Assembly: GCF_019925205.1 (NCBI RefSeq)
Contig: NC_083562.1
Location: 28,582,001 to 28,646,000 of the forward strand
Direction: 5' to 3'
Length of the DNA stretch: 64,000 nucleotides
From: Metopolophium dirhodum
Taxonomy: Eukaryota > Arthropoda > Insecta > Hemiptera > Aphididae
Below, piece after piece: positions 42,845-55,870 of this stretch (position 1 is the first letter of the stretch; each line of letters starts with the position of its first letter). The position numbers and the translations under genes are program-made. The notes under the pieces were generated by a model. It saw only the letters and a list, made by a program, of their open reading frames with translations, did not search any database and was not told the origin of the DNA.

Positions 42845-44683
42845 TACACACAATACCACGACCACGTTATACTGCAAGGTTATACAGGACGTATTTCATA
42901 ATAATATGGCAGTGCATCGTTTGTGTACTGCGGCTCAATCGTGTCGGAACTCGCGAGAAGGAAGAAAACACTGACTATAATATTATACCGTTTCGTGATT
43001 ATATTTTGAACTTTGATATCATATTGCGCAATTTCAAACGCGTGACGATCGATTTATAAACGCAAACGATTTTTCTTCGCTTAATAATCTCGCTCGCCGA
43101 GCCATGAATTCTATGAAAGGAAACCGTCGTTAACACTAAACTAAACTGCATCGCAATATTATTATCGCGTATTCAACCAACATTTTCCACCCCGAGGGCA
43201 GTTGTGGAAAATTATTCTAGACTTAACTCCGAACACATATAACCATGATTTATCATCGTAATCTCCTAATAAATATATTACTTACGAGTATATACCTACA
43301 TAACATCTAAACGAATACTAATCCAGTGTTGATGGTTGTGGATTTTTAACAAATTAGATTTTTTCCTCTTTTTGTAAGACTTGACTTTCTTAGCACGATA
43401 TAAATTTCAATAGTGAATCATACTCAATTATAATCGTTGGCATATCGTTTTCTATTTTTTTTTTATCTTTTATATTTCTTTAGATTTAATTTACGACCAT
43501 TTTTGTATGTTATCGTTATTTTATGGACATTTATACTGATCATTGTATTTTTTAAGACCTTGTACACAGTATAAAGTAGTACACAATATACAAATGGTTA
43601 CGATCGGATAAGATAAATTAATAATATATTTTATATTCATATAATATACGAATACGTGTTAATTTAAATGTGTGCGTTAATTAACTAAAATATTGATTTT
43701 TTGTTTTTACTTTAACATGTTAATTGTTTACATATATTATGTATAACATTAAGTATAGTTTATTTTGTTTACAATAGATTTTTTTGAATTTTCATTGGAT
43801 TTTTTTGTAAACTATTTGAGGTTAAATGCACTTTAAAAGGTTTTATATTGCATTATATTCATATTAGTTTTATGTCTGTTCCCATAATATACAACTGAAT
43901 CGAATGTACTTTCCATTGTTATTTTATTGCCTGTATTTTCACGAATGAAATTAAAATGATTCCTATTTCCTTGAGACTTTTTTCCTTGTTAATTTGCTGT
44001 TTACTTTTTCGAAATTTACGAGACACAAATAAAATATTTTAACACCTACATGATATTATAATAATATAATATACCTCAGTGCGTAGTTGAATATCTTATA
44101 AAAAATAAATCAACCGTGTACCTACATGATATTCTGCTGGTTTAATATTCTACCTATGTCATAAACGCAAAATAGGGTATAAAAAAAATCTGTTTTTAAA
44201 ATATTTCATATAAACTCTTTCTTCGTACAGACAGTTTTCTGGTTTTCAGAAAAAGTTGCGCTAAGTCAGTACACTTGACGTGTCACGAGATGTCAACGTT
44301 TTTTAGACTAAAAAACACAATGTCATTTGAAACATATTATATGCTACGTCGCACTATTAAAATATAAATAGAGATAAAACACCCTATATCGTCTCCACGA
44401 AAAGCGAACGTGACGCAGGTCGAACTATAATAATAATATGTAATAATAATGGCGTATAAATTATGGGCCCGTTTTTTTAATAACATCGATCTGCTGCGTT
44501 GTAAATAATAATAATTTATTATAATTGGAGCGATATTCGATTTTTATTTAATATTGTTGTTGTGTACAATAGGTATACCATGACGTGCAGTAAACGATAA
44601 TTCGGTATGCTGAGTCTCACTGCAGCAGCGAATATCAAAACGTTTTATTATGCGACTGATTTCGATTATTTGCGTAGTTTTTT

Positions 44684-44687
<4 letters not shown>

Positions 44688-44718
<31 letters not shown>
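44688..44718. repeat. (TAA)n microsatellite
   Basis: Ten TAA units in the intron between exons 2 and 3-I. Confidence 0.95.
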
Positions 44719-44719
<1 letters not shown>

Positions 44720-45921
44720 TAATTTGACTTATAATAATCAATACCTATTGAACACCCTCCATAAAAATATTATGATAGCTCTGCGTATTATAGGCACTCG
44801 AATAGTATTTTATTGTAATTATTTAATTTGTAATTGTTTTGGCTGAATAAATAAATAAACATAGTAGTTGCCGGGTTTGATCTATATAATAAATGCGAAT
44901 TTCAATTGTATTATATGATAATCGAGACTGGCCAAACGCGTGATCTACTAAAAATCAGACGTACAATATTGTCTCAGCACCCACACCAACGAACAATTTG
45001 TATCACCTAACCAAATGTATATAGACATATATAGCTGGTACTTGGTACGCAATTTTTATGACCATTTGTAAAATTTTTACGACACATGTTTTTGCTCCAC
45101 AAAACCTAACCTAGGAAATCCAAAATCCGGGGAAGCGCTACCTACCAAGTAGTGATACCGATATAATGTTGATCAAAAATCAACATAATAATATTTTGAT
45201 TCCGACGTCACATTATAATATAATAAGATTAGTTATTGTAGTTTTAAGTTCTTAAAAAATTGGTATCGAATACCGTAAAGCTTGAAAATAATGTAGGTAC
45301 CTCTATTTCTATGTAATATATCTAAATATTGGTTTTCATCAATTTTATAAAATTTTATAATTGCTGATATCACCTGATGCTACTTTTTATTCGTATATTT
45401 TTAATAACGATTTAAGAAGCCACTCTTTATATTTCGACCATATATTTTGTGCAAAATTATTAAAGTTTCGTTTTTACAATAACAATGCACATGACTTATT
45501 TCTGAAGCAGTCGCCAAATCGATACTACGTTTTTCCGATTCTGAGGAAGATAATTGAACAAGTTTTCATTATTTCAGGTGGTTCACAATATAGATTGGTA
45601 TATCATAAATAGACGTCTATCTGGGCATTAAACCGCATAATAATAATATAGTAGACGGTTTTTTTCGATCGTCCCTCTCGACAATGTCCAATCCAGAAAC
45701 GCCCTTGATCATCAGTGCAGCGTTTCGAGTAATTTACGGCAATTAAAATCGTTTGTGGACCTCAAAACGTCGCATACACGTCGGTCGATAACAATGATAC
45801 GAGATTATAGCGTTAAAAAAACGAATAGCATGCTTCCCCGATTTCTGGAAAACCACTGCAGTCAGAGACATAGATGTATGATTAGAATCGTGCGCAGTTG
45901 TCAAGGATCTCATAATATTCT

Positions 45922-46925
45922 ACAGCATTAAACAGTACGCTTTACCGATCATGCTCATCCCCTTTCTTCCTTAAAAAAGATACAAATTTGTGATTTTAAA
46001 ATTAGATCCACTTTTTGTTACTTTAAGTCATCATTTAGAAGATAATTTTTTTGTTGAAAATATTGATGTACCAGGTACCTATATACATATATATATATAT
46101 ATCAAAATTCAAACGAGTACGTACCTATACCTACCTAACTATTTCCCTATTTATTAAACGTTTTATATGTACTAACAATAATAGATAATAATATGCTTAA
46201 TATACAAATAACATAAAATATATTATTATTATGCGATATTTATTTGTTTATACAGATTTACGATGAAAGTTAGATAAAAGATTCGATAAGATATTATAGG
46301 AAGGTGTAAACCATGGTTTGAACATACGAGGTTATTGCACATAGCCTATATTGTTATCAAACAAAAATAAAATGGCGGCGTAAGGGTAAAGTCCATATCT
46401 TAGTATATAATATCATGATATAGCCAGTATAGGTCGTCCCCTTACGTTCCCATTTTAATTCTTTGACGTGATAAAACTATATAGTGGGGGTACTATTGCA
46501 ATAACCTTGTATATTTAAGCCATGCTGTAAACTATATAATTAATCTATTAGTGTTTAATAGCGTGCAGTAATTGTCTGAATAATAACTGTATACCTAATA
46601 AGAACACGACTAGACAATTATTAAATTTACATTTATTCATCCTTGGAACATAAAGTTTAATAAGTCGGAAACTACTCGTTCCAATAATTTTGATTTAGAT
46701 GCAAGAAAATTTTCAAAATAATTATCTTCTGAATAATTTAAAGTAAAAAAGGGTGGTTTTTGTTTGAAAAACAGATGTTTGTACTACCTTGCTCCCTAAA
46801 TGGTATAAATAACTCAAGAATTACAAAATGTTGTGTTTAAGCATATTTAGAAGTTCCAAAAATCAGATTTAGAACAAAACTAGAGTAAAAAAGGGCGAGC
46901 ATGCTTTACCAATCATCCTGTATTC
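45922..46925. mobile_element. Family A TIR element, copy 3, with nested hairpin
   Basis: The left terminus contains CTTTACCGATCATGCTCATC then CCCTTTCTTCC. The right end, reverse-complemented, is CAGGATGATTGGTAAAGCAT then GCTCGCCCTTTTTTACTC. It is longer than its relatives because of an insertion at 46304-46533. Confidence 0.6.
46304..46533. mobile_element. Hairpin-type MITE nested in family A copy 3
   Basis: The left arm GTGTAAACCATGGTTTGAAC then ATACGAGGTTATTGCACATAG is the imperfect reverse complement of the right arm, over more than 40 bases. A second pair of arms (GCGTAAGGG near 46378; CCCCTTACG near 46438) lies inside, so most of the 230 bp can fold back on itself. Confidence 0.5.
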
Positions 46926-47104
46926 CTGTTTTTTAGTAAATCAAAGGAATTATTTTGTACTAAATTCAGAGGAAAAATGCTAGTTTGGAGGTCACGAAAA
47001 AATGTGGGGTGGATCACAAAGTCGCATACCTATACTACGATATATAGGTGCCTGTAAATCATGCGTTTGACAGCGATTATGTAAGTACTATGATTAATAT
47101 TAAT

Positions 47105-47149
47105 TATTATTATTATTATTATTATTATTGTTATTGTTATTATTATTAT
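47105..47149. repeat. (ATT)n microsatellite with ATTGTT interruptions
   Basis: ATT units with two G substitutions near the right end. Confidence 0.9.
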
Positions 47150-49293
47150 GATCAGCGGGTCGTCATCGCGCAGTCTGCGTTTTAATCCGATTTAAATATT
47201 ATATCAGCTTCATAACTGTTATAATATCGTTGTACCTAATGTTTGGCGAAAAAATCGAACGTTGTTTTATAAATAATAATATGTTATACAGTATATTTGG
47301 GCGCGTTATGATCTTCTAAGCTGCAGCACTTTGCGAGCGGTAAAAAAGGGCGGAAAAAAGTAGGAGTGAAAAAAAAAAAGAACGATGGCGGGTGGCTGAA
47401 ACCTAAAGTTGTACACGTACACAATAATATATATATGCGGCGGCTGTGGGGGGGTGGCGGCCGAAAGGGATGCCGGCGGGCGCTACAGGTCAAATCGATT
47501 TCGGCGGCACAAAGATGATGTGGGACCACCGCGAGGTTATATTATACGCCCTCGCGCGGGGTGCACGCTTGACTCGACCACCACCACCGCCGCCGACGAC
47601 ACATAACTCTGTCCGTGGTTGGGTTTGCGTGTACCTATATAATAACATGGAATAATAACATGTTGTTGGTACCTCGACCACGTCTACATTATTATTGTTT
47701 ACACTACAAATGCAGTAGAAACCGTACTTTGCATGAAACGGTGTGTCTTTCCACCGCGGTGGCGTAACGATAATTATTGTGCAAAGCGAAAACGGGTCAT
47801 GGCCACCGCCACCGATCTTAATGTACCTATATAAATGTGATAATATTATATATAGGTCACGGACTGAAATGGAATCGAAAATAACCGGTTTGGGAACGAC
47901 AAACTCCGATACGATGCTACTACCACGGTGGTTACCGTTTGAATACGTTTTGGTAAATGTCCAATTTAATTTTACAGACACAGTTTGTGCAAACATTTTG
48001 AAAAGGTCATGACACGTTGGTGCATGCAAAACAATAATATTTTATGTTATATTTTTCTGAAGGCTGTGTCCCTTGCCTCAGTACTACAGCCCAAGGGTCG
48101 CCCATTCTACAACTTGACATTTTTATTTCTGTAAATTGAAGTTAAAATATACCTAATGCAACTTTTTCATATATTACTGTTTGTAGTTATTTATTATAGA
48201 GATATTTAAACGATTATTTAATAATCATATAAATTATAATGTTACGGTAGTCCAATTTAGAACTTATAATATTACGTTAAAATGATTTTTCAAGTCCATA
48301 AAGTTCTGCATATAATTGATTACTTGGATTATGTTTTGTAATTTTGTATAATAATATCATACCTAGTTAAAATAATAAATATTTGGATCGAAACTAAAAT
48401 TTTACATAGAATATTAAGATATCATAATCGATAGTGAATAATATTAAAAATTAAGGTCTGTGTTTAAAACCAATTTTGACCAATATTATATATTTTTGAT
48501 GTAGGTACCTTCGGTTTGTTACTTTTTACGATAGCCGAGCTTTGCACTTTATCATTTTTCATTTTAAATATTATTCAAATGTACAACAACGTGCAATGAC
48601 TTTTTTTATGTATGCGGAAACGGTCTATCAAATTACAAGTAAAATATCCAGAATGCACGCAACGGTTGTCACCATAAACCTGAAAATTATTATTTTTGAA
48701 CGAAAAACCCCCGCAAAATTTTTTTGATATCGAAGTGATTTGCTGCTTCTTTGCTTTAGATATTTTTCTCATTATTTAGGTAAATTATTTCAAATCAGTT
48801 CGTTACATTTAACACGTTATTACAGCGAAAAAGTACCCGAATTCGCTGAGAAATAATATCAAATCAGATCGTATGTAAATTAATATTCTTGTAGCACAGA
48901 GTATTGCAAACGATCTCGTCAACAACAATATTTTATATTGGGTTTGATCGCCCGTGGGTAATTTATAAACAATTTTTATGGAGTGTTTTTTTAAAATTTA
49001 TAAATAATATTACGACGAATACGATGATCTATCGAGATCGTATTCCGGCATGATCGAAACGTTTACTTTCGCAAATTCGTCAGAGATTTTAATTACAACC
49101 TCACGGCGGATATTGCCTTGACAATATTATGATATTGCATAATTTCAACGAGTTCGGCGAGTGGCTATGACTCGGTGTCCATTTTCGCCCCTAAATAAGA
49201 CGATTGATTCGTATATTTAGAGGTCGGGACCGTATCGATATTCAATAGTATTTATAATATTTTATTATATAACGCATCGTCAATTATTATACA

Positions 49294-49836
49294 CAAAGGT
49301 GGGCATTAACTTAACTATAGTTGATTGGTTTTCTAATAAATTAACTTATGAACTTAGCTAGTTTAATAATTGATTGTTGAAATAGTTTAACTTTTTTCCA
49401 ATAATTGATTTAATTTTGTTAATCCATTTGTTTATCCATCGATATAAAAATCAGTAATGTTTTTGAAATGTTTGGTTTTGATGGTATTATACTTGCCTAC
49501 ATTACTATATTACTGTGTATACCTATACGGTATTGAATAAAAAATAATCTAAAACTATAATATTAGTGTTATATTTTTTTAATAAAATAATACTATTTAA
49601 TAAAGGAGGTAGGTACTAAAATTTATTTTTTTGTGCTCTATGTAAGTACTAATTCAAAAAAGTAGATACAAAGATTTTTTTTTTTTTTAATTGAGTTAAA
49701 TAAATCTTTTTTCTCGCATCAACTTTGAACTTGTTGAATTAAATTTGCTATTTTTTACTAACTGTTAACTACTAACTGTCTTGTGTTCACTTAACTCAAC
49801 TTGAGTTAATTATTTTCGTTAACTTGCCCACCTTTG
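49294..49836. mobile_element. hAT-like MITE with CAAAGGTGGGCA ends
   Basis: The 12-base termini CAAAGGTGGGCA are perfect inverted repeats, and TTAACT-rich sequence follows inside both ends. The CAaaG start is typical of hAT superfamily ends. No 8-bp target duplication is visible, so the superfamily call is tentative. Confidence 0.6.
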
Positions 49837-50657
49837 TGACGATATTATACACACATTTACTACGATCGCGGCCGTCCAACGCGTCTGATTGTCGTGGCAA
49901 ACACTTATCACGTAAAACTGCAAACTGCAGTATAGTATTTAATATAATATTATGTACTGTTATAACGTAATTGTATTTTGCGGCAGTACCTAGGTATAAT
50001 ATCTCATCGGCTTAAAGCCATCGGATTTTGGCGATCGCATCCAAAAAAGTCGTATTGCCATAATGGCGCGTACAAAATATAATATAATATGATCAATAAA
50101 TATAATAGATCATTATTAGGTATAATAGGAGTGAATAATTATATAATATTATCATCTACTTTTATAGTACAATTTCATACCTACTATATTATGCATTTAG
50201 CGTAATCGCGTTTTACATAAAGCGACGACCGATAGAGCAGTTATATAATATATTAATAATATGAACAGGTGTATGATAATAATAATATGACGTGGCCTGC
50301 TCCGCCAGCTTTGTATTATTATTGATCCGAAATCCGGATATCGATTTTCGCTTCACGTGACGAAGACCAACGCATCGTAAGTCGAGTGGAAAACACTCGC
50401 TACACTTTAGTTACGTATAGGTATATTATTATAGTTGGCAATAATGTTATTATTATACGATTTATATTATATTCAAGTGATTCGGACGATTTCGCCAGAA
50501 ATATTTAATATTATTAGACAGTTATAATATAAACATTATAATATCGTATGCTATCAATTAAACAAAATTATTTATAAGATATTATCTAATAATAAATATT
50601 TCATAATATTATGGTTAGTGTAACAATAATAATATTATGTTAAAAAGCAACACTCAC

Positions 50658-50755
50658 CTCCGTAGTTTGGTCTTACTCTTTTGTCATAGCTCAAACTGAA
50701 CGAATCGAGAATCGCCGATATGTTTACGTCACCGAACATACCACCGCCGGGGGCC
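50658..50755 (-). CDS. Rdl: Rdl exon 2: N-terminal extracellular segment
   Basis: This 98-nt exon encodes residues 33 to 65 plus the first base of codon 66. The translation reads [20 protein letters not shown] and then a segment ending DKRVRPNYG. The [12 protein letters not shown] and [11 protein letters not shown] motifs are hallmarks of Rdl just before the first beta strand of the ligand-binding domain. NIS is an N-glycosylation sequon. The acceptor is a T-rich tract ending CAG (50757-50756) and the donor is a strong GTGAGT at 50657-50652. Introns on both sides are very long (about 12.8 kb upstream, 8.6 kb to exon 3-I). Phase 2 in and phase 1 out fit exon 1 and both exons 3. Confidence 0.95.
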
Positions 50756-51825
50756 CTGAAAAAAACAACAAATCGGTATAATTTATATTATAGGTACCTG
50801 GGTGTAGTGAGGTTCTCGAATAATATTAATTTCTGCGATGAGGACGGTCCATCAGTGGTGCGATCGTCTAGACCACCCCCCCCCCCTCCTTAAGGTTAGT
50901 TTTGAGTAATCATATCGCAAATAATACGTTTTAATGAATATGTAGGTAAACTATTGTATTAATAATGTTCAACAGTTTAACACAGAGCTGGTATAAAACG
51001 ACATGTCGAACCAGTGGAACTCAACTCGTAGTGTCATTAACCGTGAGTGTCACCGATATGAGACATAAAGAAAATATAACAATATAATACACACGATCCC
51101 TGAGCCAAATTATTATGAGACGACAAATTAAATCGACAAACAGAGTGATAGAGTTTTTAAAACAGACAGATTTGTACACAATTATTGACAAATAAACAAA
51201 AACTACCAAATTTAAAATATAATAAGTTGCATATAGATTTGTCATATACTTCACATACAGCTAGAGCCCCGGCTTTCAATGCAAAGTGCATTATTTTTTT
51301 GGACGCTCTAGGACAATTTTTAGAGTTTCCAGGTTATTTTATTAATTTTTCGTACACATCTGAAAATATTGTACAAGAATACAAGATTATAGTGTAAAAT
51401 AGCAAACTCGAACTATTATAAAAATAAATGTATTCTTATTATTTATAGCTTTAACAGTTTTTAGGTATTTTTCATTCAGACAAACAATTGTCGATTGTGC
51501 TATATAATATAATATGAATGAACAAACTTCTTTAACTATCTTCAGGGGTTATTGGGTGTGGTGTCTTACTAAACAATTAATAAAAATTAGGTAATTGGTT
51601 AGTAGATGATTTATCGCGAACGCATTTATTTCCAGAAACTAGTAAGTACCTACACTGTTTATTTATTGTGCATGACTAAGTTTGGTATTTTGTTTTTGTA
51701 TTATTATTTTGTTTTCCTTTATTAGTTAAGTTTCAACTACACAGGTCATTAACTTTAATAAGAGTATTACTTTTATACGTTATGTTATATGTTATTGTAC
51801 AATTAAATTTTTTTTTTATATAAAA

Positions 51826-52400
51826 TTATGTTTTGATAGTTTGAAATGGACCAATTGCTTCGTACAGGTTGTCAGGGATGCTGAAGTCTTTCCTAGCTTC
51901 GTTGAGGTTCAGGCAGTGGATGATGATATGTTTGATGGAGTAGTTTATATTGCATGTTGGGCATATAGGGGTAGATCTGTCTTTGCCATAAGGTGTCCGT
52001 GTGTGAGTTTCGTGTGGCCTACTAATGACCTAATTTTTCTGTTTAGATCAGTGTATTTCGGCCAGAGTTCAACAAAGTGCTTAATTTCTCTTAATTTATT
52101 TTTCGTGGTCGTGTGCCATTTTGTGCTCTACAATTAAATGCAGTATTTGTTTATATTTCTTTTTATGTCTGCGAGTGAAGAAAAGGGAATTATTTCACTT
52201 CGGGACTATTAATTGCATTTCTAGCTGATTTATCTGCCTTCTCGTTTCCCTTTATATAGGAATGTCCTGAGGTCCATATGAATCTAATGTCTTTGTTTGA
52301 TTTGGAAAGAAGGTTATTAATTATTAGAGCCAATGCCTCAGTTAGTATTTTGGATTGTAGATTAGCTAAAGCACTGAGTGAGCCAGAACGTACATCTATT
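51826..52400 (-). pseudogene. Decayed non-LTR retrotransposon fragment: RNase H and C-terminal end
   Basis: In the minus strand a frame runs from about 52396 (DVRSGSLSALANLQS) through DIRFIWTSGHSYIKGNEKAD to a stop at 52192-52190. The D-x-x-S-x-x-L-S-A-L region and the W-T-S-G-H...G-N-E-K-A-D motif are typical of the RNase H domain of Jockey- or I-like non-LTR elements. After shifts of frame it continues as WHTTTKNKLREIKHFVELW and then PICPTCNINYSIKHIIIHC, the cysteine-histidine end of such ORF2 proteins, and stops at 51828-51826. The frameshifts and internal stops show a dead fragment; the reverse transcriptase and endonuclease are absent. It lies in the same orientation as Rdl, in intron 1. 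Confidence 0.8.
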
Positions 52401-52674
52401 TGGTTTTATATTATTATTACCTAGTTAAGTTTAAATAATATAGAAGAACATATTCACATGGTAGTTGTGTATTTGTGCACCTATAAAATAAACGTTGATC
52501 ATTTTAATGGGATTATTGCGTTAAAAATAAATTTTTTATGGCATTCTTGGTTATTTTTCATAGTAGATAGGTACCTATGTTTTGATAGTTTTTTTTAGGA
52601 CGTTTGATACAGGTCCTATACTTATAGGTAGCCAATAAAGTTATAATCATTGTTATTGAAGAATATTAATTGAA

Positions 52675-52677
<3 letters not shown>

Positions 52678-52710
<33 letters not shown>
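52678..52710. repeat. (TAA)n microsatellite
   Basis: Eleven TAA units in intron 1. Confidence 0.95.
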
Positions 52711-52713
<3 letters not shown>

Positions 52714-53628
52714 GAAGATATAAAACAAAAATATATATTTATTATTAGGTATATGGACCTCGTCTCCTAGCCACATAACTAATTTACGATTAACGGAACC
52801 CATTTTAGTTTCATCAATTATTATTGTAGAGTGAGATGTTCCAGCCATCATCAAATATATATAAAATAGGATAGGCATATAATAACGCATAATATTATAA
52901 TAGTACCTGTTTATTCTCTCATATAGGTTTGTAGTTTAACTGTAAAGGGAGTTGTGTAACTTATAAGCCCATAAAATATTACAATTAAAAAATCCACATT
53001 TATTTTTTTAAATTTGATACATAAAAAAACCCGTTAAGATAACACATATTATAATGTTCTCGCCTTTAAATATTTTTATTACTAGTTAATTAACTCTTAT
53101 ATTAAAAAATACTAACTACCTATTCAAAATTACCTCATCGATGTATTGTCTATTATGCGTTTGTAAGCTCGGGTGTAACACAATTTCAATAATATAAAGT
53201 AGTAATTAATAGGTTCGTAGACTGAGGCTCGCTGGATCATAATATAAAAATATATATGGACGCGCGATAAACGTCAATGAATTGCGTCCATCGTGGGCAT
53301 CACATTTAGGGGAAGTAAAAAATGTTTTTCCGTTATATTATGTGTTCCCAGTAGGTATATGTATATCTACTTAGAGGGAATAATAATCAGCCAAAACAAA
53401 TTTTCAAACGCATTTGAATCAACAATATAAACGTTTGAATAGAAGTAAAAACGGAAATGAACAAAAAATCTACTTTTAAAATATTTACGTAAATATTCTG
53501 GACTCTGAATGTGAATTGATTGAAATGAATTATTTCCAAATCGAATTCCATAAATTTATTGAACAGAAAATAAAGTTGCCAAAGATGGAAAATACCAGTG
53601 AAATATCGCTTTGTATATTATTATTATA

Positions 53629-54532
53629 CAGGATGATACATTTAACATAAAACACTCATTATTTCAAAAACTATTGATGTTTTTGAAAATTATTTTTTTA
53701 CGTGTTTTGAAAAAAAAAAAACATCTTTACTAAACATTTTTTTTTTATCATAATAAACTTTTATAACTTTTTATTCCGAAATAGAATATAATATTAACAA
53801 CATTTTTTAGGATACTTTGATGTGGTTCAATGAAATTTGAATTTTGGGTGGGTATATATAATATAATATATACTATATAGTTTATGTGTCATAACTCATA
53901 AATATGTATTCAAAGTTAAAATGTTGGTCTACAATTCCTCTCATATTTACATTAAATACCTACTATTGTCTCGTAATATTGACATTTATATACTCAAAAA
54001 AATAGTCTGCTTCAGAATATGAAATTAAAAATGCACGTGTAAATGTATACACTAAAAAGAGTAAAAAATTTAATATTTTCCTAAAACGACGCTGTTTCAT
54101 AATGACTTAAAAATACTATGTAAAAGAATAATATTTTTGGAAAAAGGTTTGAGTTTTGGAAACACGGAAAAAAAGATTACTATAATATTATAGTTAAACA
54201 AATTAAAGTAAATATAACTATTTAATAGGTAAAATAACTAAAATGATTTACTTATTATTACTATATAAATATAGTTATTAGTTATGGTTAGGTTTACTAT
54301 GTTTTATGATTAAGGCAGTTTTTAATGTTTGAATTAACTAAGAAATATAGTTAAAATATCATATTTCAGTTCGAATAACTATAATATTTTAGTAAATCCG
54401 ATTAATCTTATAGCTATCCCTATAGCAATTATAGTGTACAGTCAATCCTACTATTTTTATAGTACAAAAAACTGTTTTGTTTTTTTCCGTGAATGACTAT
54501 AGTGCGCCTTACGTTAACTGTAACACCCCGTA
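53629..54532. mobile_element. Family B TIR element, copy 3, split by a nested insertion
   Basis: The left end is CAGGATGATACATTTAACAT then AAAACACTCATTATTTC. The right end, reverse-complemented, is TACGGGGTGTTACAGTTAAC followed by GTAAGGCGCACT. A separate 329-bp element at 54163-54491 interrupts its right part. Confidence 0.6.
54163..54491. mobile_element. MITE nested in a family B element
   Basis: The ends are perfect 12-base inverted repeats, CACGGAAAAAAA at 54163 and its complement ending at 54491. Removing it rejoins sequence that lines up with the right part of the intact family B copy at 25266-25872. The interior is rich in TAACTATA-like words. No clear target duplication. Confidence 0.55.
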
Positions 54533-54868
54533 CAATATTACGATGGCGTCGTCGCAAACGCTGCGGCGGAGGGAAACGAGTACACATTGTGTACCTATAT
54601 TATATACATAATATATAGAAAAACCACATACACGTGTATAATATTATGTGCATACGACGAAAACGACCTCGTTGCCGATTTGCGGTGTACGCAGACAAAG
54701 AGAGAAAATGACAAGAAAAAAAGAAATTTAAAATTATATGACATATAATATTGTATAACCAAAACGGTTCGCTCGCGTGACGTCGACCCCGTTGTGGCGT
54801 CTCTGCAGACGAAAACTTTTCGGGGTGGCAAAAAAATTGTTAAGCGAAAAGACGCTCGTTCGGTGTAT

Positions 54869-54918
54869 ACACACAAACACACACAAACACACACCCACAC
54901 ACACACACACACACAAAC
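54869..54918. repeat. (CA)n microsatellite, interrupted
   Basis: CA units interrupted by CAAACA and CCCACA. Confidence 0.9.
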
Positions 54919-55291
54919 ATATATATATGATTTCGAGCAGTTTTGAACGGTGTGTGATTATGTAAATTTCCGCACTGCCGAAACCCTCGACAAAAAGGTC
55001 ACCAGTAAAATAAACAAGGCCGCGACACAATCCTGTACGTTTATGTATATATAATATAATATTACGGTCTGCTGCAGCTCGATATAAATTATTCTTATCA
55101 TCTCTCTTATATATTATTTTTCTTTATTTCGTTCTACTTCCCGGCAAAACTTAATAAACGGACCAGGACTGCCAACGACGCAAAAAGTACAACTGAAAAA
55201 AGAAGAACAACAACAACAATAACAACGCCTTAAAGAAAAATAATAATAATTTATCATGAGCACTCAGAATATTATACATATATATACGATA

Positions 55292-55870
55292 TACCAGGTG
55301 ATTCGTTAAACGCAAGACACTCATTATTTCAAAAACTATTAACGTTTTTTAAAATATTTGTTTTAAATAATTTTAAGTTGTTAAAAAATATATTTTATAC
55401 GGTTTTTAGATACTTTTTTAATGACAGCATACGTTTTTAATTCCTTATTCCAAAGCATAATAGTTTTTGGAGTACTACGATGTACACAAATCCAATTTCG
55501 GACGAGTAATTCATGAGTTATAACTTATAAGTTATAAGTATTTTAAGTTTAGTTGAGCAGTGTGGAGGGGTTACGACTTGCGGGGAATCCCACAAAATGT
55601 TGATCCACTAGTCCATTCATCAAAAGTTTAAATACTTATAATAAATAAACTAATTGTTTGAAATTTGATTTCTATACATCGAAATATTCCGAATTATATT
55701 ATGCTGCTTCAGAATATGAAATTAAAAATGTATACGTTGTAATTCAAAATATAAATAATTATAAAAAAATTGTTTCGTAACGACTAAAAACCTAAATAAA
55801 TTTAATCAAAATATTAGAGTTTTCATAAATAATGATTAATGAAGGTCTCTCGTTATGTGTATTACTCTGT
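55292..55870. mobile_element. Family B TIR element, copy 4
   Basis: The left end is TACCAGGTGATTCGTTAAAC then GCAAGACACTCATTATTTC, very close to copies 2 and 3. The right end, reverse-complemented, reads ATACAGAGTAATACACATAA and keeps only partial similarity. Confidence 0.6.

Larger units (their letters stand above)
42012..50657 (-). other. Intron between exon 2 and exon 3-I
   Basis: An 8.6-kb intron containing TIR elements at 42177-42844, 45922-46925 (with a nested hairpin element) and 49294-49836, ATT and TAA microsatellites, and a GC-rich patch at 47320-47600. No second gene was recognised. Confidence 0.8.

Noticed and set aside
47490..48029. 179-codon minus-strand open frame as a gene
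   Set aside because: No recognisable domain, low-complexity Gly and Asn runs, no supporting splice pattern; kept only as a low-interest observation.
51841..52137. 98-codon plus-strand open frame
   Set aside because: It is antisense to the retrotransposon RNase H relic, whose minus-strand translation has clear motifs.
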